Source of the DNA: Paenibacillus sp. J45TS6
GTDB taxonomy: Bacteria; Bacillota; Bacilli; Paenibacillales; Paenibacillaceae
Length of the DNA stretch: 64,000 bases
Direction of reading: 5' to 3'
Assembly: GCF_018403285.1 (NCBI RefSeq)
Contig: NZ_BOSJ01000003.1
Coordinates: forward strand, 62,001-126,000
Below are positions 1 through 8,503 of the stretch, piece by piece. The notes beneath the pieces were generated by a model. That model was not told the origin of the DNA and did not search any database. It was given only the letters and a program-made list of their open reading frames with translations. The first letter of the stretch is position 1. Each line of letters starts with the position of its first letter. The position numbers and the translations under genes are program-made.

Positions 1-2
1 AG

Positions 3-458
3 CCGGAAGATACACTGATCGAGGTTGATTCTAAAGAATATGTACAGCGTAATTATAGTTCCTCTTTCTTACAGGGATATATTACTGCTTCTATTCTGGA
101 CAGTATCTTTGATGTAATGCGAGGATCGGGGAATTACAGGGGATACACTTCCTCTAAGACATACAAACCGACTCAGGGACAATACCGAACAGCTACTGAC
201 AATGATAAGAAAATTGCCCCGCCGCTAACAACAAAGCGTAGTGGGTCCATTATTCGTAGAGGGCTTGGAGATTCAGCTAACACGAAAAAAACGGACAACG
301 GCAGCATTCTTAATCGGGATACTTCTTCTTCAAGCTCGTCAACTAAAGGGAAGATTGAGAGAGGAAAAAGCAGTGGATCGAGCATTTTTAGCTCACCAAA
401 GAAAAGCACGAGACCGAAGACGAAGTTCGGTTCAGGCCGAATATCAAGGCGAAGATAG
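3..458 (+). CDS. C-terminal part of a DUF4247-like protein (5' truncated by window)
   Basis: The reading frame is open from base 3 to the stop at 456-458, so the 5' end lies outside the window. The first visible residues (PEDTLIEVDSKEYVQRNYSS) are followed by a hydrophobic SSSFLQGYITASILDSIFD stretch. After that comes a low-complexity tail of about 110 residues rich in Ser, Lys, Arg and Gly, ending in RRR. The layout resembles the C-terminus of small Firmicute lipoproteins of the DUF4247 type, but I recall this only loosely and the diagnostic N-terminal part is missing. An intrinsic terminator follows at once, so this is probably the last gene of its operon. The function is unknown. Confidence 0.6.
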   Translation, partial: PEDTLIEVDSKEYVQRNYSSSFLQGYITASILDSIFDVMRGSGNYRGYTSSKTYKPTQGQYRTATDNDKKIAPPLTTKRSGSIIRRGLGDSANTKKTDNGSILNRDTSSSSSSTKGKIERGKSSGSSIFSSPKKSTRPKTKFGSGRISRRR

Positions 459-468
459 AAGAATGGTA

Positions 469-505
469 AAACCCGGATACCTCGTAGTGTCCGGGTTTTG
501 TGTTT
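469..505 (+). terminator. Intrinsic terminator after the DUF4247-like gene
   Basis: A 9-bp perfect stem (AAACCCGGA / TCCGGGTTT) with a 12-nt loop is followed by TGTGTTTT. It lies between the convergent genes ending at 458 and 508. Confidence 0.75.
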
Positions 506-507
506 TA

Positions 508-816
508 TCATCTGGCTTTGCGTACATGTCTAGATTTCTTAGATTTAGGAATGACGGTAGCTGGCTGTTTACGTATCCATTTCACGTAGGAGGCAATCTT
601 TGGTGATTGCAGAAGCGCTTCAATTGTAGTCAGTCCGAGTACGACTAACTCTCGATTGGTAAATAAATGATGAATCTGTTTATGGCATGGAATACATAGA
701 TCTGCTGTAGGCTTGTCTTTTCCGCCTTCTTCCCGAGGAGTGAGATGATGTACGGTCGTAACCGGGACTTTTCTTTTGCAGAGAGCACAGGTGTGTTCTT
801 CCTTCTGAGATGGCAT
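508..816 (-). CDS. Small HNH nuclease-family protein
   Basis: The product has 102 residues. It carries two Cys pairs (CALC near residue 10 and CIPC near residue 45) around the HNH-type core VHHLTP...DLCIPCHKQIHH, which places it in the zinc-ribbon-containing HNH family. The C-terminus is basic. The start at 816 is chosen because a perfect AGGAGGTGA lies 8 nt upstream; longer in-frame starts have no ribosome binding site. Proteins of this size occur as single chromosomal genes in Bacillales (for example YisB-like proteins) and their DNA target is unknown. Nuclease activity is inferred from the motif only. It converges on the DUF4247-like gene. Confidence 0.75.
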   Translation of the reverse strand: MPSQKEEHTCALCKRKVPVTTVHHLTPREEGGKDKPTADLCIPCHKQIHHLFTNRELVVLGLTTIEALLQSPKIASYVKWIRKQPATVIPKSKKSRHVRKAR

Positions 817-917
817 TGCCTTCACCTCCTTTCGTAGCGTGAGATAAAAAAGCATACAATATGCATGTATAGCTTGATTAATCAAATAGGAGCATTACTT
901 TTCGTACACATCCTCCC

Positions 918-946
918 TTGCAACGAAGAAGAGATGGAGATACACT
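918..946 (+). promoter_or_regulatory. Candidate sigma-A promoter for moeA
   Basis: TTGCAA at 918-923 and TACACT at 941-946 are separated by 17 bp. The -10 lies about 35 nt upstream of the moeA start. Assigned by inspection only. Confidence 0.45.
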
Positions 947-980
947 TTATTCAAAAGACAGATAAGCAAGGAGAACATAT

Positions 981-2243
981 ATGAGTAACTATAAGTCAGA
1001 TCCAAAATTCAACCGAAAAGCCATTCAAGTTGATGCTGCGCAGCAGCTTATCGCAAATAAAGTAAAGTTAATAGATACAGAACAGGTAAGGATCGAGGAT
1101 GTGCATGGCCGCATTATTGCTCAAGATATAATCGCACCACATCCTTATCCGTTCTTTAGAAGATCGGGAATGGATGGATATGCTGTCCGAAGTGCAGACA
1201 TTAGCACAGCAAGCAGTGATCAAACAGTTCAACTTACGATCATTGACGAAATTCCCTGCGGTTATTCCTCACAGAAGGAGATTGTGGAAGGAACCGCTGC
1301 CCGTATTATGACAGGTGCTGAGGTTCCATTCGGAGCGGATGCCGTTGTTATGCTGGAAGCGACAGAATCGTGCGAGGTAAAAGGAAAACCATATGTAGTA
1401 TTTAAACGTCCAACAACGCAGGGAGCAAATATTACGCCTGTTGGTCTTGAAGTGTCAGAAGGGGATTTGCTGGTTAAAAAAGGAACTCTGCTGACTGCAG
1501 GAGAGATCTCGGTTCTGGCCACGTTTGGTATTCATCAAGTGCCTGTTTTTAGAAAACCTCAAGTGGGGATTTTTGCAACAGGAACCGAATTGCTTGGCAT
1601 TGAAGAAGAACTAGAGCCAGGGAAAATACGTAACAGCAACAGTTACATGCTACAATCTCAGGTGAGGGAAGCGGGGGGCGAGCCTCATCTACTCGGAGCT
1701 ATTGTGGATGATTTGAAGCTGGCTCAGCAAAAACTGCAGGAAGCTTTATCAACCTATGATGTGGTCATCACTACGGGTGGTGTATCCGTGGGAGATTATG
1801 ATATTATGGGAGATCTTGTTCGTCAGGATGAAGTGGAAATGTTATTTAACAAAGTAACGATGCGGCCAGGAAGTGTAACGACGGCAGCATATATTCAGAA
1901 TAAACTGCTTTTTGCTTTATCGGGTAATCCGGGAGCTTGTTTTGTTGGATTTGAACTTTTTGTTCGTCCAGCACTGCAATTGATGCAAGCCTCAGAACAC
2001 CCTTATCTCCAGCGGTGGACTGCGTTTTTAGGTTCAGATTATAGCAAAGTTAATAACTTTACGCGTTTTGTTCGGGGAAAATTGGAAGTGAAGAATGGAC
2101 AAGTGTTTGCTTTCCCGGCCAGAGTAGATGAATCAAGTGTCATGGTAACAATTAAAGACAGTGATTGCCTAATTATCATTCCTCCTGACAAGAAAGGTTT
2201 ACAAGCAGGAGAGGCAGTGGAAATCTTAAAGCTCGGCAGATGA
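981..2243 (+). CDS. moeA: Molybdopterin molybdotransferase MoeA
   Basis: MoeA inserts molybdate into adenylylated molybdopterin to complete the molybdenum cofactor in the cytosol. The 420-residue length is normal for the family. Family motifs appear in order: SGMDGYAVRS near residue 63, RIMTGAEVPFGADAVVM near 109, TGTEL near 202, TTGGVSVGDYD near 265 and the SGNPGACFVGFELFVRP stretch near 314. An AAGGAG site precedes the ATG. It stands alone here, with no other moa, mob or moe gene beside it and a convergent xerS downstream. A likely client is the xanthine dehydrogenase encoded at the right end of this window. That link is inference. Confidence 0.95.
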   Translation: MSNYKSDPKFNRKAIQVDAAQQLIANKVKLIDTEQVRIEDVHGRIIAQDIIAPHPYPFFRRSGMDGYAVRSADISTASSDQTVQLTIIDEIPCGYSSQKEIVEGTAARIMTGAEVPFGADAVVMLEATESCEVKGKPYVVFKRPTTQGANITPVGLEVSEGDLLVKKGTLLTAGEISVLATFGIHQVPVFRKPQVGIFATGTELLGIEEELEPGKIRNSNSYMLQSQVREAGGEPHLLGAIVDDLKLAQQKLQEALSTYDVVITTGGVSVGDYDIMGDLVRQDEVEMLFNKVTMRPGSVTTAAYIQNKLLFALSGNPGACFVGFELFVRPALQLMQASEHPYLQRWTAFLGSDYSKVNNFTRFVRGKLEVKNGQVFAFPARVDESSVMVTIKDSDCLIIIPPDKKGLQAGEAVEILKLGR

Positions 2244-2295
2244 TGATCGAATAGAATCTGTGATGATATCCCTGTAATACCGAATGTGTAATGTG

Positions 2296-2324
2296 AATAA
2301 TAAAAGCTGCCCGAAGGGCAGCCT
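2296..2324 (-). terminator. Intrinsic terminator of xerS
   Basis: Read on the minus strand, GCTGCCC-TTC-GGGCAGC is a 7-bp stem with a 3-nt loop followed by TTTTATTATT. It lies 44 bp past the xerS stop and faces the convergent moeA. Confidence 0.8.
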
Positions 2325-2367
2325 AAAATACGATATATGAAGATGTATCAAGTGAGGGTAGAAAAGT

Positions 2368-3447
2368 TTAATCAACTCTTCGCTCAATCGCTTCAGACAT
2401 CGTTTTATCGGTGAGATGCGCGTAAACCTCCGTTGTTTCCGTAGAAGCATGTCCGAGTTGTTCCTTTGTTTTGTAAATATCATTTTGCAAATAATAATCG
2501 GTGGCAAAAGAATGCCGTAATTTATGGACCGTTAAATACGGTTTACCAAAGCCTTTTGCATACTTGATAATCATCGCTTGAATCGCACGTTTTGTCATTC
2601 GTTTCCCTTCTTTTTGACCATTGGGGACGGTGACAAAAAGTGCTTTTTCTTTTTTGGGAGTGCGATACCGTAGTGTGCGAAGTTCCATATAGTTTAGAAG
2701 ATCATCTTTAGCCTGTTCCCTATAATAGACGGGATTCTTGAATGTTTCATCGTTATTCCCTTTTCGGTATACGTAGAGGACTTTATTATTCAAATCAAGA
2801 TCGTCGATGTTCAGATTAACAATCTCTGAGACGCGAAGTCCTGAGTTTAGAATTAAACTGGCAATACAAGCATCACGCTCTTTGTTCATCTCATGGGAAT
2901 ATAGAGCTTGCTTATTTTTCTCCATATCTTTCGCATACCCTTCTAAAATATATCCTATGAACTCGAGAAGTTCATCTTCCTCTAGTATTTTGCCTTTCAA
3001 CTTTGCTGCCGTATCTTTTGGTTTGTGAACTCGTTTGATTTCGACTTTAGCCATAATATTTCGTTTTAGAAGGGGGTAAAATTCTTCATCTTCGGCAATT
3101 TGGCTCAGATAGTGGAACAAAGACCGGAGCGAAGATAATTTACGGGACACGGTGATGCGGGAGTTTGCCCCTTCTCTTTTGGTCGTCAGATAAATACGAT
3201 ATCCCGTTATACTGTCCATGCGCAGCATCTCAAGTTCTTTTAATGTTACTCCGGCATTTGATTCGGCTTCAGACAGACCTTCAGCCCGGAGCCAAGTGAA
3301 GAACGTATCATAATCTCGGACATACTCCAGCAGCGTGGAAGGAGATAGGTCTGGTAGTTTGTAATCAATGAATTGCTGAACATACCAGGGCATGGTGACT
3401 ACACGTTCATCCAGTTTACGACGATCGGTTTCCTTTTGAATATTCAT
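2368..3447 (-). CDS. xerS: Tyrosine recombinase, XerS type
   Basis: This is a 359-residue tyrosine site-specific recombinase. An N-terminal SAM-like core-binding domain covers roughly residues 18-125. The catalytic domain carries the full set of active-site residues: Arg205 (SGLRVSEIV), a Lys near 229 (YRKGNN), His308/Arg311 (HKLRH), His333 (LGHAS) and the nucleophile Tyr342 (YAHLT). Length and sequence match XerS of streptococci and lactococci, which resolves chromosome dimers alone at dif-SL. Annotated XerS homologues also occur in Bacillales beside CodV/RipX. I found no convincing dif-SL-like site next to the gene. No integrase cargo or attachment repeats are seen, so a housekeeping or orphan recombinase is more likely than a mobile-element integrase. 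Confidence 0.85.
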   Translation of the reverse strand: MNIQKETDRRKLDERVVTMPWYVQQFIDYKLPDLSPSTLLEYVRDYDTFFTWLRAEGLSEAESNAGVTLKELEMLRMDSITGYRIYLTTKREGANSRITVSRKLSSLRSLFHYLSQIAEDEEFYPLLKRNIMAKVEIKRVHKPKDTAAKLKGKILEEDELLEFIGYILEGYAKDMEKNKQALYSHEMNKERDACIASLILNSGLRVSEIVNLNIDDLDLNNKVLYVYRKGNNDETFKNPVYYREQAKDDLLNYMELRTLRYRTPKKEKALFVTVPNGQKEGKRMTKRAIQAMIIKYAKGFGKPYLTVHKLRHSFATDYYLQNDIYKTKEQLGHASTETTEVYAHLTDKTMSEAIERRVD

Positions 3448-3595
3448 ATTTCGTACGCCCCTTATATTTCTATTGTCTTCTTTAGGAGTAAGAACAAGTG
3501 TCCTTATTTTACCACATTCGCTAGGGTTATGACTTGCTCGGCCCGTGGCAAAGCTTTATAGTTATTTTATATGAAGAAAATAGAGGTGTTATGAT

Positions 3596-4078
3596 ATGGA
3601 ACTAAGCCTCATTATGGTACCGCGCGAACAAAAACAAGTCATTCGTCATCTTATGCAATTCTATCTATATGATTTTACGAAGTATCTTGATATTGATGTT
3701 GATCGTTATGGTGTTTTTCCTGACTATCCGAATCTTGATGATTACTGGAGTCATACGGACAAGTATCCTTTTCTCATTAAAAATGGCTCTTCTCCCGCAG
3801 GTTTTGCACTTGTGGACAAGCTTTCTGGTAAAAAGGATGGCGACTTTTATATGACTGAGTTTTTTGTCATGCAAAAATATCGCCGCAGCGGAGTAGGAAC
3901 TTGGGCAGCAAATGAACTATTCAGCCGCTTTCAAGGGGAATGGAAGGTTTCACAGGTTAGAACGAATATGGTAGCCCAAGCCTTCTGGCGTAAAGTGATT
4001 GGCGGTTATACCAATGGGCAGTTTCGGGAGAAATTTCATCCAGAATCGGGCAACCCAAGTCAACACTTTGTAACCTAA
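3596..4078 (+). CDS. GNAT family N-acetyltransferase
   Basis: The product has 160 residues. The acetyl-CoA-binding motif A is at about residues 88-108 (TEFFVMQKYRRSGVGTWAA), with the expected R-x-x-G-x-G/A pattern. The N-terminal half has the YLYDFTKYLDIDVDRYGVFPDYPNLDDYW signature seen in a subgroup of uncharacterised Bacillales GNATs. AGAGGTG lies 7 nt upstream of the ATG at 3596; an overlapping ATG at 3591 is out of frame. The substrate cannot be read from sequence. The gene is monocistronic and is followed by its own terminator. Confidence 0.85.
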   Translation: MELSLIMVPREQKQVIRHLMQFYLYDFTKYLDIDVDRYGVFPDYPNLDDYWSHTDKYPFLIKNGSSPAGFALVDKLSGKKDGDFYMTEFFVMQKYRRSGVGTWAANELFSRFQGEWKVSQVRTNMVAQAFWRKVIGGYTNGQFREKFHPESGNPSQHFVT

Positions 4079-4097
4079 AGATGAGTATAAAATAAGG

Positions 4098-4141
4098 AGA
4101 TTTTCTTTGACAGGTAGGCTGTTAAAGGAAATCTTTTTTTT
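4098..4141 (+). terminator. Intrinsic terminator after the GNAT gene
   Basis: An imperfect 16-bp stem (AGATTTTCTTTGACAG with CTGTTAAAGGAAATCT) closes a 5-nt loop and runs into eight T residues. Confidence 0.8.
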
Positions 4142-4162
4142 GGTTCATAACGGTAATATTTA

Positions 4163-4191
4163 TTGACACCTGTTAAAATATCTGGAATGAT
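4163..4191 (+). promoter_or_regulatory. Candidate promoter of the MFS/peptidase E operon
   Basis: A perfect TTGACA at 4163-4168 is followed after 17 bp by AATGAT (a weaker -10). It lies about 65 nt upstream of the MFS start codon. Confidence 0.4.
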
Positions 4192-4254
4192 ATGTATTAT
4201 TTTCAGGTATTGCTATAGCGAGTAACCGTACGTTTCAAAGACACAGGAGGCAGC

Positions 4255-5502
4255 ATGAATAAACATTTGAAAGAGATTCACCCGCTTGCTTGGACAATCA
4301 TCATCGGCACAATTTTTGGTAGAATGGCTACGTCGATGAGTATTCCTTTTTTATCGATTTATTTAATTAAGACAATGGGGGCTTCACCAGTTGAAACCGG
4401 TATGGTGGTCGCGGTAAGTTCACTGATCGGCGTGTTTGCGAGTTTCTATGGAGGCTACATATCTGACCGAATCGGACGAAGAAAAGTACTTATTTTTTCT
4501 ATTTTCAGCTGGGCAATTGTGTTTATCGGATTTGCAGCAGCGAATCAAATTTGGATGTTTTTTGTAATGAATGCGTTAAACGGTTTATGCCGTGCTGTTT
4601 TTGAACCTACATCAAGAGCCATGTTATCTGATATTACAAAACCGGAAAATAAACTCCTCGTATTTAATCTGCGGTATGCTGCGATTAATCTCGGTGTTGT
4701 CATTGGACCGCTGATTGGATTACAGATGGGTTCAGCTGAATCGGGAGTTCCTTTTCTCATTGCTGGCGCAGTTTATATTTTGTATGGAATCGTACTTATC
4801 ATTCAATTTGCATTACAATCTGAGCAAGTGAAGTTACCATCCGAGGACGGTGGATCCAAGGTATCTTTAAGAGAGGCGTTTACCGTTACAAGCAGGGATC
4901 GAACTTTCATCTATGTACTTATCGGTTCTATGTTCTGTGTACTTGGATTTGGGCATTTCAGTTCCACATTAGCACAGTACCTTGAACTCAGCCCACAATT
5001 TGAAGATGGAGCGCAGTTGTTTACTTACATGCTGTCATTGAATGCCGTAGTTGTTCTGATCGTTCAATATCCTCTCGTTCGAACGTTCCGTAAACTGCCT
5101 CCTGCTGTGTCACTTATGGTAGGTAATGTTTTCGTGGCAGGAAGTTTTATATTGTTCGGAATGTGGGATTCTTGGTGGGCAATGTTAGCTGGTGTCGTTA
5201 TATTTACCATTGGTGAAGTGTTGATGTTCACTTTGATGGACTTATTGGTCGATCGCATTGCAAAACCGGAGCTCAAGGGCACATATTTCGGAATGATGGG
5301 GTTCAATAATTTAGGAAATGTACTAGCACCGCTGATTGGCGGAGCGTTACTTACTCATTTTACAGCGGAACAGCCGTTATACATATTTATCCCTATAGTA
5401 CTTATGACAGTATGCGGCATTCCTTTTTTACTATTAGCTCATGTCAGGCTCGAACATCAGGACAAGCACAAGGTTAATCATACCGTAAAGGAGGCTACAT
5501 AG
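4255..5502 (+). CDS. MFS family multidrug-type transporter
   Basis: The product has 415 residues with about 12 hydrophobic segments. The family hallmark motif A (GGYISDRIGRRKV) sits in the loop after TM2, near residue 67. The sequence resembles MDR-type drug/H+ antiporters such as B. subtilis YttB, but substrate specificity is not readable. AGGAGG lies 6 nt before the ATG. The stop codon TAG is immediately followed by the ATG of the peptidase E-like gene, so the two are translationally coupled and probably share the promoter at about 4163. Confidence 0.9.
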   Translation: MNKHLKEIHPLAWTIIIGTIFGRMATSMSIPFLSIYLIKTMGASPVETGMVVAVSSLIGVFASFYGGYISDRIGRRKVLIFSIFSWAIVFIGFAAANQIWMFFVMNALNGLCRAVFEPTSRAMLSDITKPENKLLVFNLRYAAINLGVVIGPLIGLQMGSAESGVPFLIAGAVYILYGIVLIIQFALQSEQVKLPSEDGGSKVSLREAFTVTSRDRTFIYVLIGSMFCVLGFGHFSSTLAQYLELSPQFEDGAQLFTYMLSLNAVVVLIVQYPLVRTFRKLPPAVSLMVGNVFVAGSFILFGMWDSWWAMLAGVVIFTIGEVLMFTLMDLLVDRIAKPELKGTYFGMMGFNNLGNVLAPLIGGALLTHFTAEQPLYIFIPIVLMTVCGIPFLLLAHVRLEHQDKHKVNHTVKEAT

Positions 5503-6228
5503 ATGACATCTCAAATCATTGCAATGGGCGGTGGAGGTTTCTCCATGGAACCAGATAATCCGCTGCTAGATAAATATATTTTAGACCAATCTGTTTCTGA
5601 TAAGCCAAAAATATGTTTTCTACCTACGGCCAGCGGAGATGCAGCGGGGTATGTGAAGAGATTCTATGAGGCTTTTGATCAACATTGCTGTATCCCATCC
5701 CATTTATCCTTATCCTCTCCGCCATGCCGGAATATAGAGGATTTTGTTCTGGACAAGGATATTATCTATGTAGGGGGAGGGAGTACTAAAAATTTACTTA
5801 CTTTATGGAAAGAGTGGGGGCTTGATCAGATTCTCACAACCGCTTGGAAACAAGGTATTGTCCTTGCAGGTCTTAGTGCTGGATCTCTCTGTTGGTATGA
5901 AGAAGGAATTACAGACTCCAATCAGGGAGGTTACTCTTCTATTCGTTGTCTTGGGTTACTTCCAGGAAGTCATAGCCCGCATTATGATGACATGGATAGC
6001 GGAGAGTATACTTATAAACCGGCTTATCGCAAGTTAGTGGAGGCAGGAGAACTCAAGCAGGGTGTAGCTGCGGATAATGGGACAGCGCTTCATTACATAG
6101 GAACGGATCTGTATAAAGTAGTAAGCTCTAGACGGAATGCATTTGCCTATCAAGTATCGCGCACAGAGGGTGGTTTATTAGAGAAAAAAATAGAACCTCA
6201 TTTTCTTGGAAATGAAAAGAAAATCTGA
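5503..6228 (+). CDS. Peptidase E-like (family S51) serine hydrolase
   Basis: This is a 241-residue cytoplasmic protein of the S51/dipeptidase E family, similar to B. subtilis YgaJ. The nucleophile elbow GLSAGSLCW near residue 125 carries the predicted catalytic Ser. IYVGGGSTKNLLTLW near residue 88 and HYDDMDSGE near residue 165 are family-conserved. Known members cleave Asp-Xaa dipeptides or cyanophycin-type substrates; specificity here is not established. Its ATG abuts the MFS stop codon, and the Shine-Dalgarno (AAAGGAGG) lies inside the upstream gene. Confidence 0.85.
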   Translation: MTSQIIAMGGGGFSMEPDNPLLDKYILDQSVSDKPKICFLPTASGDAAGYVKRFYEAFDQHCCIPSHLSLSSPPCRNIEDFVLDKDIIYVGGGSTKNLLTLWKEWGLDQILTTAWKQGIVLAGLSAGSLCWYEEGITDSNQGGYSSIRCLGLLPGSHSPHYDDMDSGEYTYKPAYRKLVEAGELKQGVAADNGTALHYIGTDLYKVVSSRRNAFAYQVSRTEGGLLEKKIEPHFLGNEKKI

Positions 6229-6276
6229 AAATATGCGCAGCCTTCAGCATCGCGGATTTTGGATTTCATTAGTAAC

Positions 6277-6322
6277 AAGAGCACCTTAAACGGGAAAGAA
6301 TAACCTCTTAAGGTGCTCTTTG
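6277..6322 (+). terminator. Hairpin terminator after the peptidase E gene
   Basis: A 13-bp perfect inverted repeat (AAGAGCACCTTAA / TTAAGGTGCTCTT) has an 18-nt loop. The T-tract is short on both strands, so it could serve both convergent transcripts. The remaining sequence from 6229 to 6420 holds nothing else recognisable. Confidence 0.6.
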
Positions 6323-6420
6323 AATCTGTTCCTTTTGAAGACACGTTACCATGAGATACTTGTGATGTGTTTTTCATCTTTCTGATCATATTCTTGCTGG
6401 TATCCAGAGCACTCTCTAGT

Positions 6421-7533
6421 TCATTTAGTAATTATCCGTTTTTTAAGAATAACCGACTTACTTGGGGATGTAACAGCTATAGCGTACCCTCCATTAAAGG
6501 AAGAAGATTCTGCTCTATACTCAAGTTTAGTTAATAAGTTGCCATAACGATCAATATAACCGAACTTACCATCTGAGTTTGTTCCGATTCCCACTAAAGC
6601 GATTCCTTCTTTGAAATTAGATGCGTTGTTGTATTCTTGGTAACCAATGACCAACTTCCCTTTTTTATTGATAAACCCGACTTTACCACTTGAGTTGTAT
6701 ACGACCGCTAGTCCCTCGCTAAAATCACTTGCATTGTCATATCGAAAAGGGATGATGACCTTACCCTTCTTATTAATAAATCCCCATTTACCTTTGTTGT
6801 TCTGCACGGATGCTAATCCTTCAGAGAAACTACCACCTGATTTATATTGAAAAGGAATAATAACTTTGCCAGAAGTATCAATATACCCGTACTGTCCTTT
6901 ATTATTTTGAACAAGGGAGAAACCTTCGGAAAACCCTCGAGCATAGGTGTAATCAAAAGGAATTGTCAATTCACCGAGTGTATTAATGAATCCATTTTTA
7001 TTACTTTTCGGATCAGTTGCCATAGCAAGGCCATTGCTAAAATAAAAATCGGAATCATATTTTTTTGGGAAATGAGAAATGATTTTTCCTGTTCTGTCTA
7101 TAAGTTCCTGTTGATTCGTATTTGCTAAGGTTACATGAGATACGCCCTCAGAAAAATAGCCAGCTTCGGTAAACTGACAAGGAATCGCTAATTTCCCCTT
7201 TGTATTAATATAGCCATAGAGTTTTGTTTCTTTATTTTGTACCAAAGCTCGTTGTTCGTAAAAATCACTCATCGGTTTGATATTATCTGGGAGATGGAAA
7301 GCTTTATTTCCTTTAGTATTGTTGTATATTAGAGTTCCATCTGATTGTTCGGATAGTAACAAACCATTATGAAAGCTTCCATCACTTTGAGGCCTAGCGA
7401 TATTGTGATCCAAGAATGTCTTTGAAACTTCGATTTTTGTTTTTAGGATCTTGGTAGCTGCTGAACTCGGTTCTGAAAATGTGACATTCGTGAAGCTTAA
7501 GAGCAGTAATGCTAAGCATAATTTTCTAATCAT
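6421..7533 (-). CDS. Secreted WG beta-repeat protein
   Basis: The 370-residue product starts with a signal peptide (about residues 1-26, ending near SSAA). It then has six to seven WG repeats of the form GY/FI(N/D)..GK..IP..Y..A..FSEGLA.V...GK. Repeats of this kind fold into a beta structure. They are common in extracytoplasmic Firmicute proteins, where no enzymatic role is established. No lipobox or sortase motif is seen, so the protein is probably secreted or loosely attached to the wall. The gene stands alone between convergent and divergent neighbours, with no partner to suggest a function. Confidence 0.85.
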   Translation of the reverse strand: MIRKLCLALLLLSFTNVTFSEPSSAATKILKTKIEVSKTFLDHNIARPQSDGSFHNGLLLSEQSDGTLIYNNTKGNKAFHLPDNIKPMSDFYEQRALVQNKETKLYGYINTKGKLAIPCQFTEAGYFSEGVSHVTLANTNQQELIDRTGKIISHFPKKYDSDFYFSNGLAMATDPKSNKNGFINTLGELTIPFDYTYARGFSEGFSLVQNNKGQYGYIDTSGKVIIPFQYKSGGSFSEGLASVQNNKGKWGFINKKGKVIIPFRYDNASDFSEGLAVVYNSSGKVGFINKKGKLVIGYQEYNNASNFKEGIALVGIGTNSDGKFGYIDRYGNLLTKLEYRAESSSFNGGYAIAVTSPSKSVILKKRIITK

Positions 7534-7726
7534 TTTGATAGCTCCTTCGTTTTATTTTAATAATATATAGATTTCAAAAATCACTTGTTGTAATACAAAC
7601 ACATCAAATGTAAAAAAGTTTATTTATTTGTAGGATTCATCACAGTTAAGTACAAGGGCGAAAAGGATAACCAAATTAAAATATATATCCTAGTTATATT
7701 CGACTCCTGAGTTTATTAAAAGAAAG

Positions 7727-7757
7727 TAAAAGAGCTGTAGAGATACAGTTCTTTTTT
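7727..7757. terminator. Hairpin with T/A tracts on both sides
   Basis: AGAGCTGTA...TACAGTTCT is a near-perfect 9-bp stem with a 4-nt loop, flanked by A-rich sequence on the left and TTTTTT on the right. It lies in the 310-bp divergent region 7534-7843, where no gene enters from the left on the plus strand. It may insulate the TetR operon from upstream transcription. The rest of that region is AT-rich with no gene. Confidence 0.45.
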
Positions 7758-7776
7758 ATGTTTATTTTTACTTTTA

Positions 7777-7824
7777 TTGACATTATATGGTTCGTATTTT
7801 ATTATAGATACCAACGGTCGGTAT
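7777..7824 (+). promoter_or_regulatory. Promoter and palindromic TetR-type operator
   Basis: TTGACA at 7777-7782, a 17-bp spacer and TATTAT at 7800-7805 form a near-consensus sigma-A promoter. Directly downstream, ATACC-AACGGTC-GGTAT (7808-7824) is a palindrome of the ACCGACxGTCGGT type bound by many TetR regulators. It would overlap the transcription start, so the adjacent TetR protein probably represses its own operon. The layout is visible; the binding is inferred. Confidence 0.75.
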
Positions 7825-7843
7825 TAAAAAGAGGGAGGCTAAT

Positions 7844-8503
7844 ATGGCTAGAAATAAATATCCAGAACAGACATTGGAGCAAATCCTTGCAGTCTCATCC
7901 AAACTGTTTACGGAAAAAGGATTCGAGAAAACAAGCATACAAGATATTATTGATGAACTTGGAATGTCCAAAGGGGCTATTTATCATCATTTCAAATCGA
8001 AAGAAGACATCCTTGATGCGGTGATGAACAAACAATTCAGTTATGCTGCAAAGATACTGGATGATCTAATCCAAAATACTCAAGCCTCAAATGCGCGCGA
8101 GAAATTAGTTGTGATTTTAGAACAAATCGTAGCTGATCCAGACGCCCATTCCCTGGACGGAGTACTGAGTACACAGATTAAGAATCCGCAATTTGTAGTG
8201 ACAGGTATTCAGGAAGGTGTGAAAAAAGATGCCCCGATTATTGCAAGAATTATGATGGAGGGAAAAGAGGATGGATCCATCACCACGGATTTTCCAATAG
8301 AGTGTGCTGAGGTCTTTATGCTACTCGTGAATATTTGGATAAATCCACTATTGTTTGGACGGGAGCATGAGGAAACTGTGGATCGATTACATTTTTTACA
8401 ACACATGTTGAGGGTTCTGGGTGCAGATATTGTCAGTGATCAATTGCTTCATAAAATTACGGAACGTCATTCGGATATTGCAGGATACAGTTCGGATGAG
8501 TAG
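7844..8503 (+). CDS. TetR/AcrR family transcriptional repressor
   Basis: The 219-residue protein has an N-terminal helix-turn-helix at about residues 27-55 (TSIQDIIDELGMSKGAIYHHFKSKEDIL), diagnostic of TetR. A less conserved ligand-binding C-terminal domain follows. GGGAGG lies 6-8 nt before the ATG. It is the first gene of an operon with an ABC ATPase, permease, DUF4097-type protein and small membrane protein; its stop overlaps the ATPase start by 8 nt. Auto-repression through the palindrome at 7808-7824 is likely. The inducer is unknown but plausibly a compound handled by the transporter. Confidence 0.92.
   Translation: MARNKYPEQTLEQILAVSSKLFTEKGFEKTSIQDIIDELGMSKGAIYHHFKSKEDILDAVMNKQFSYAAKILDDLIQNTQASNAREKLVVILEQIVADPDAHSLDGVLSTQIKNPQFVVTGIQEGVKKDAPIIARIMMEGKEDGSITTDFPIECAEVFMLLVNIWINPLLFGREHEETVDRLHFLQHMLRVLGADIVSDQLLHKITERHSDIAGYSSDE

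Noticed and set aside
2368-3447. Possible integrase of a mobile element
   Set aside because: No excisionase, att-type direct repeats, tRNA target or cargo genes nearby; sequence fits XerS.
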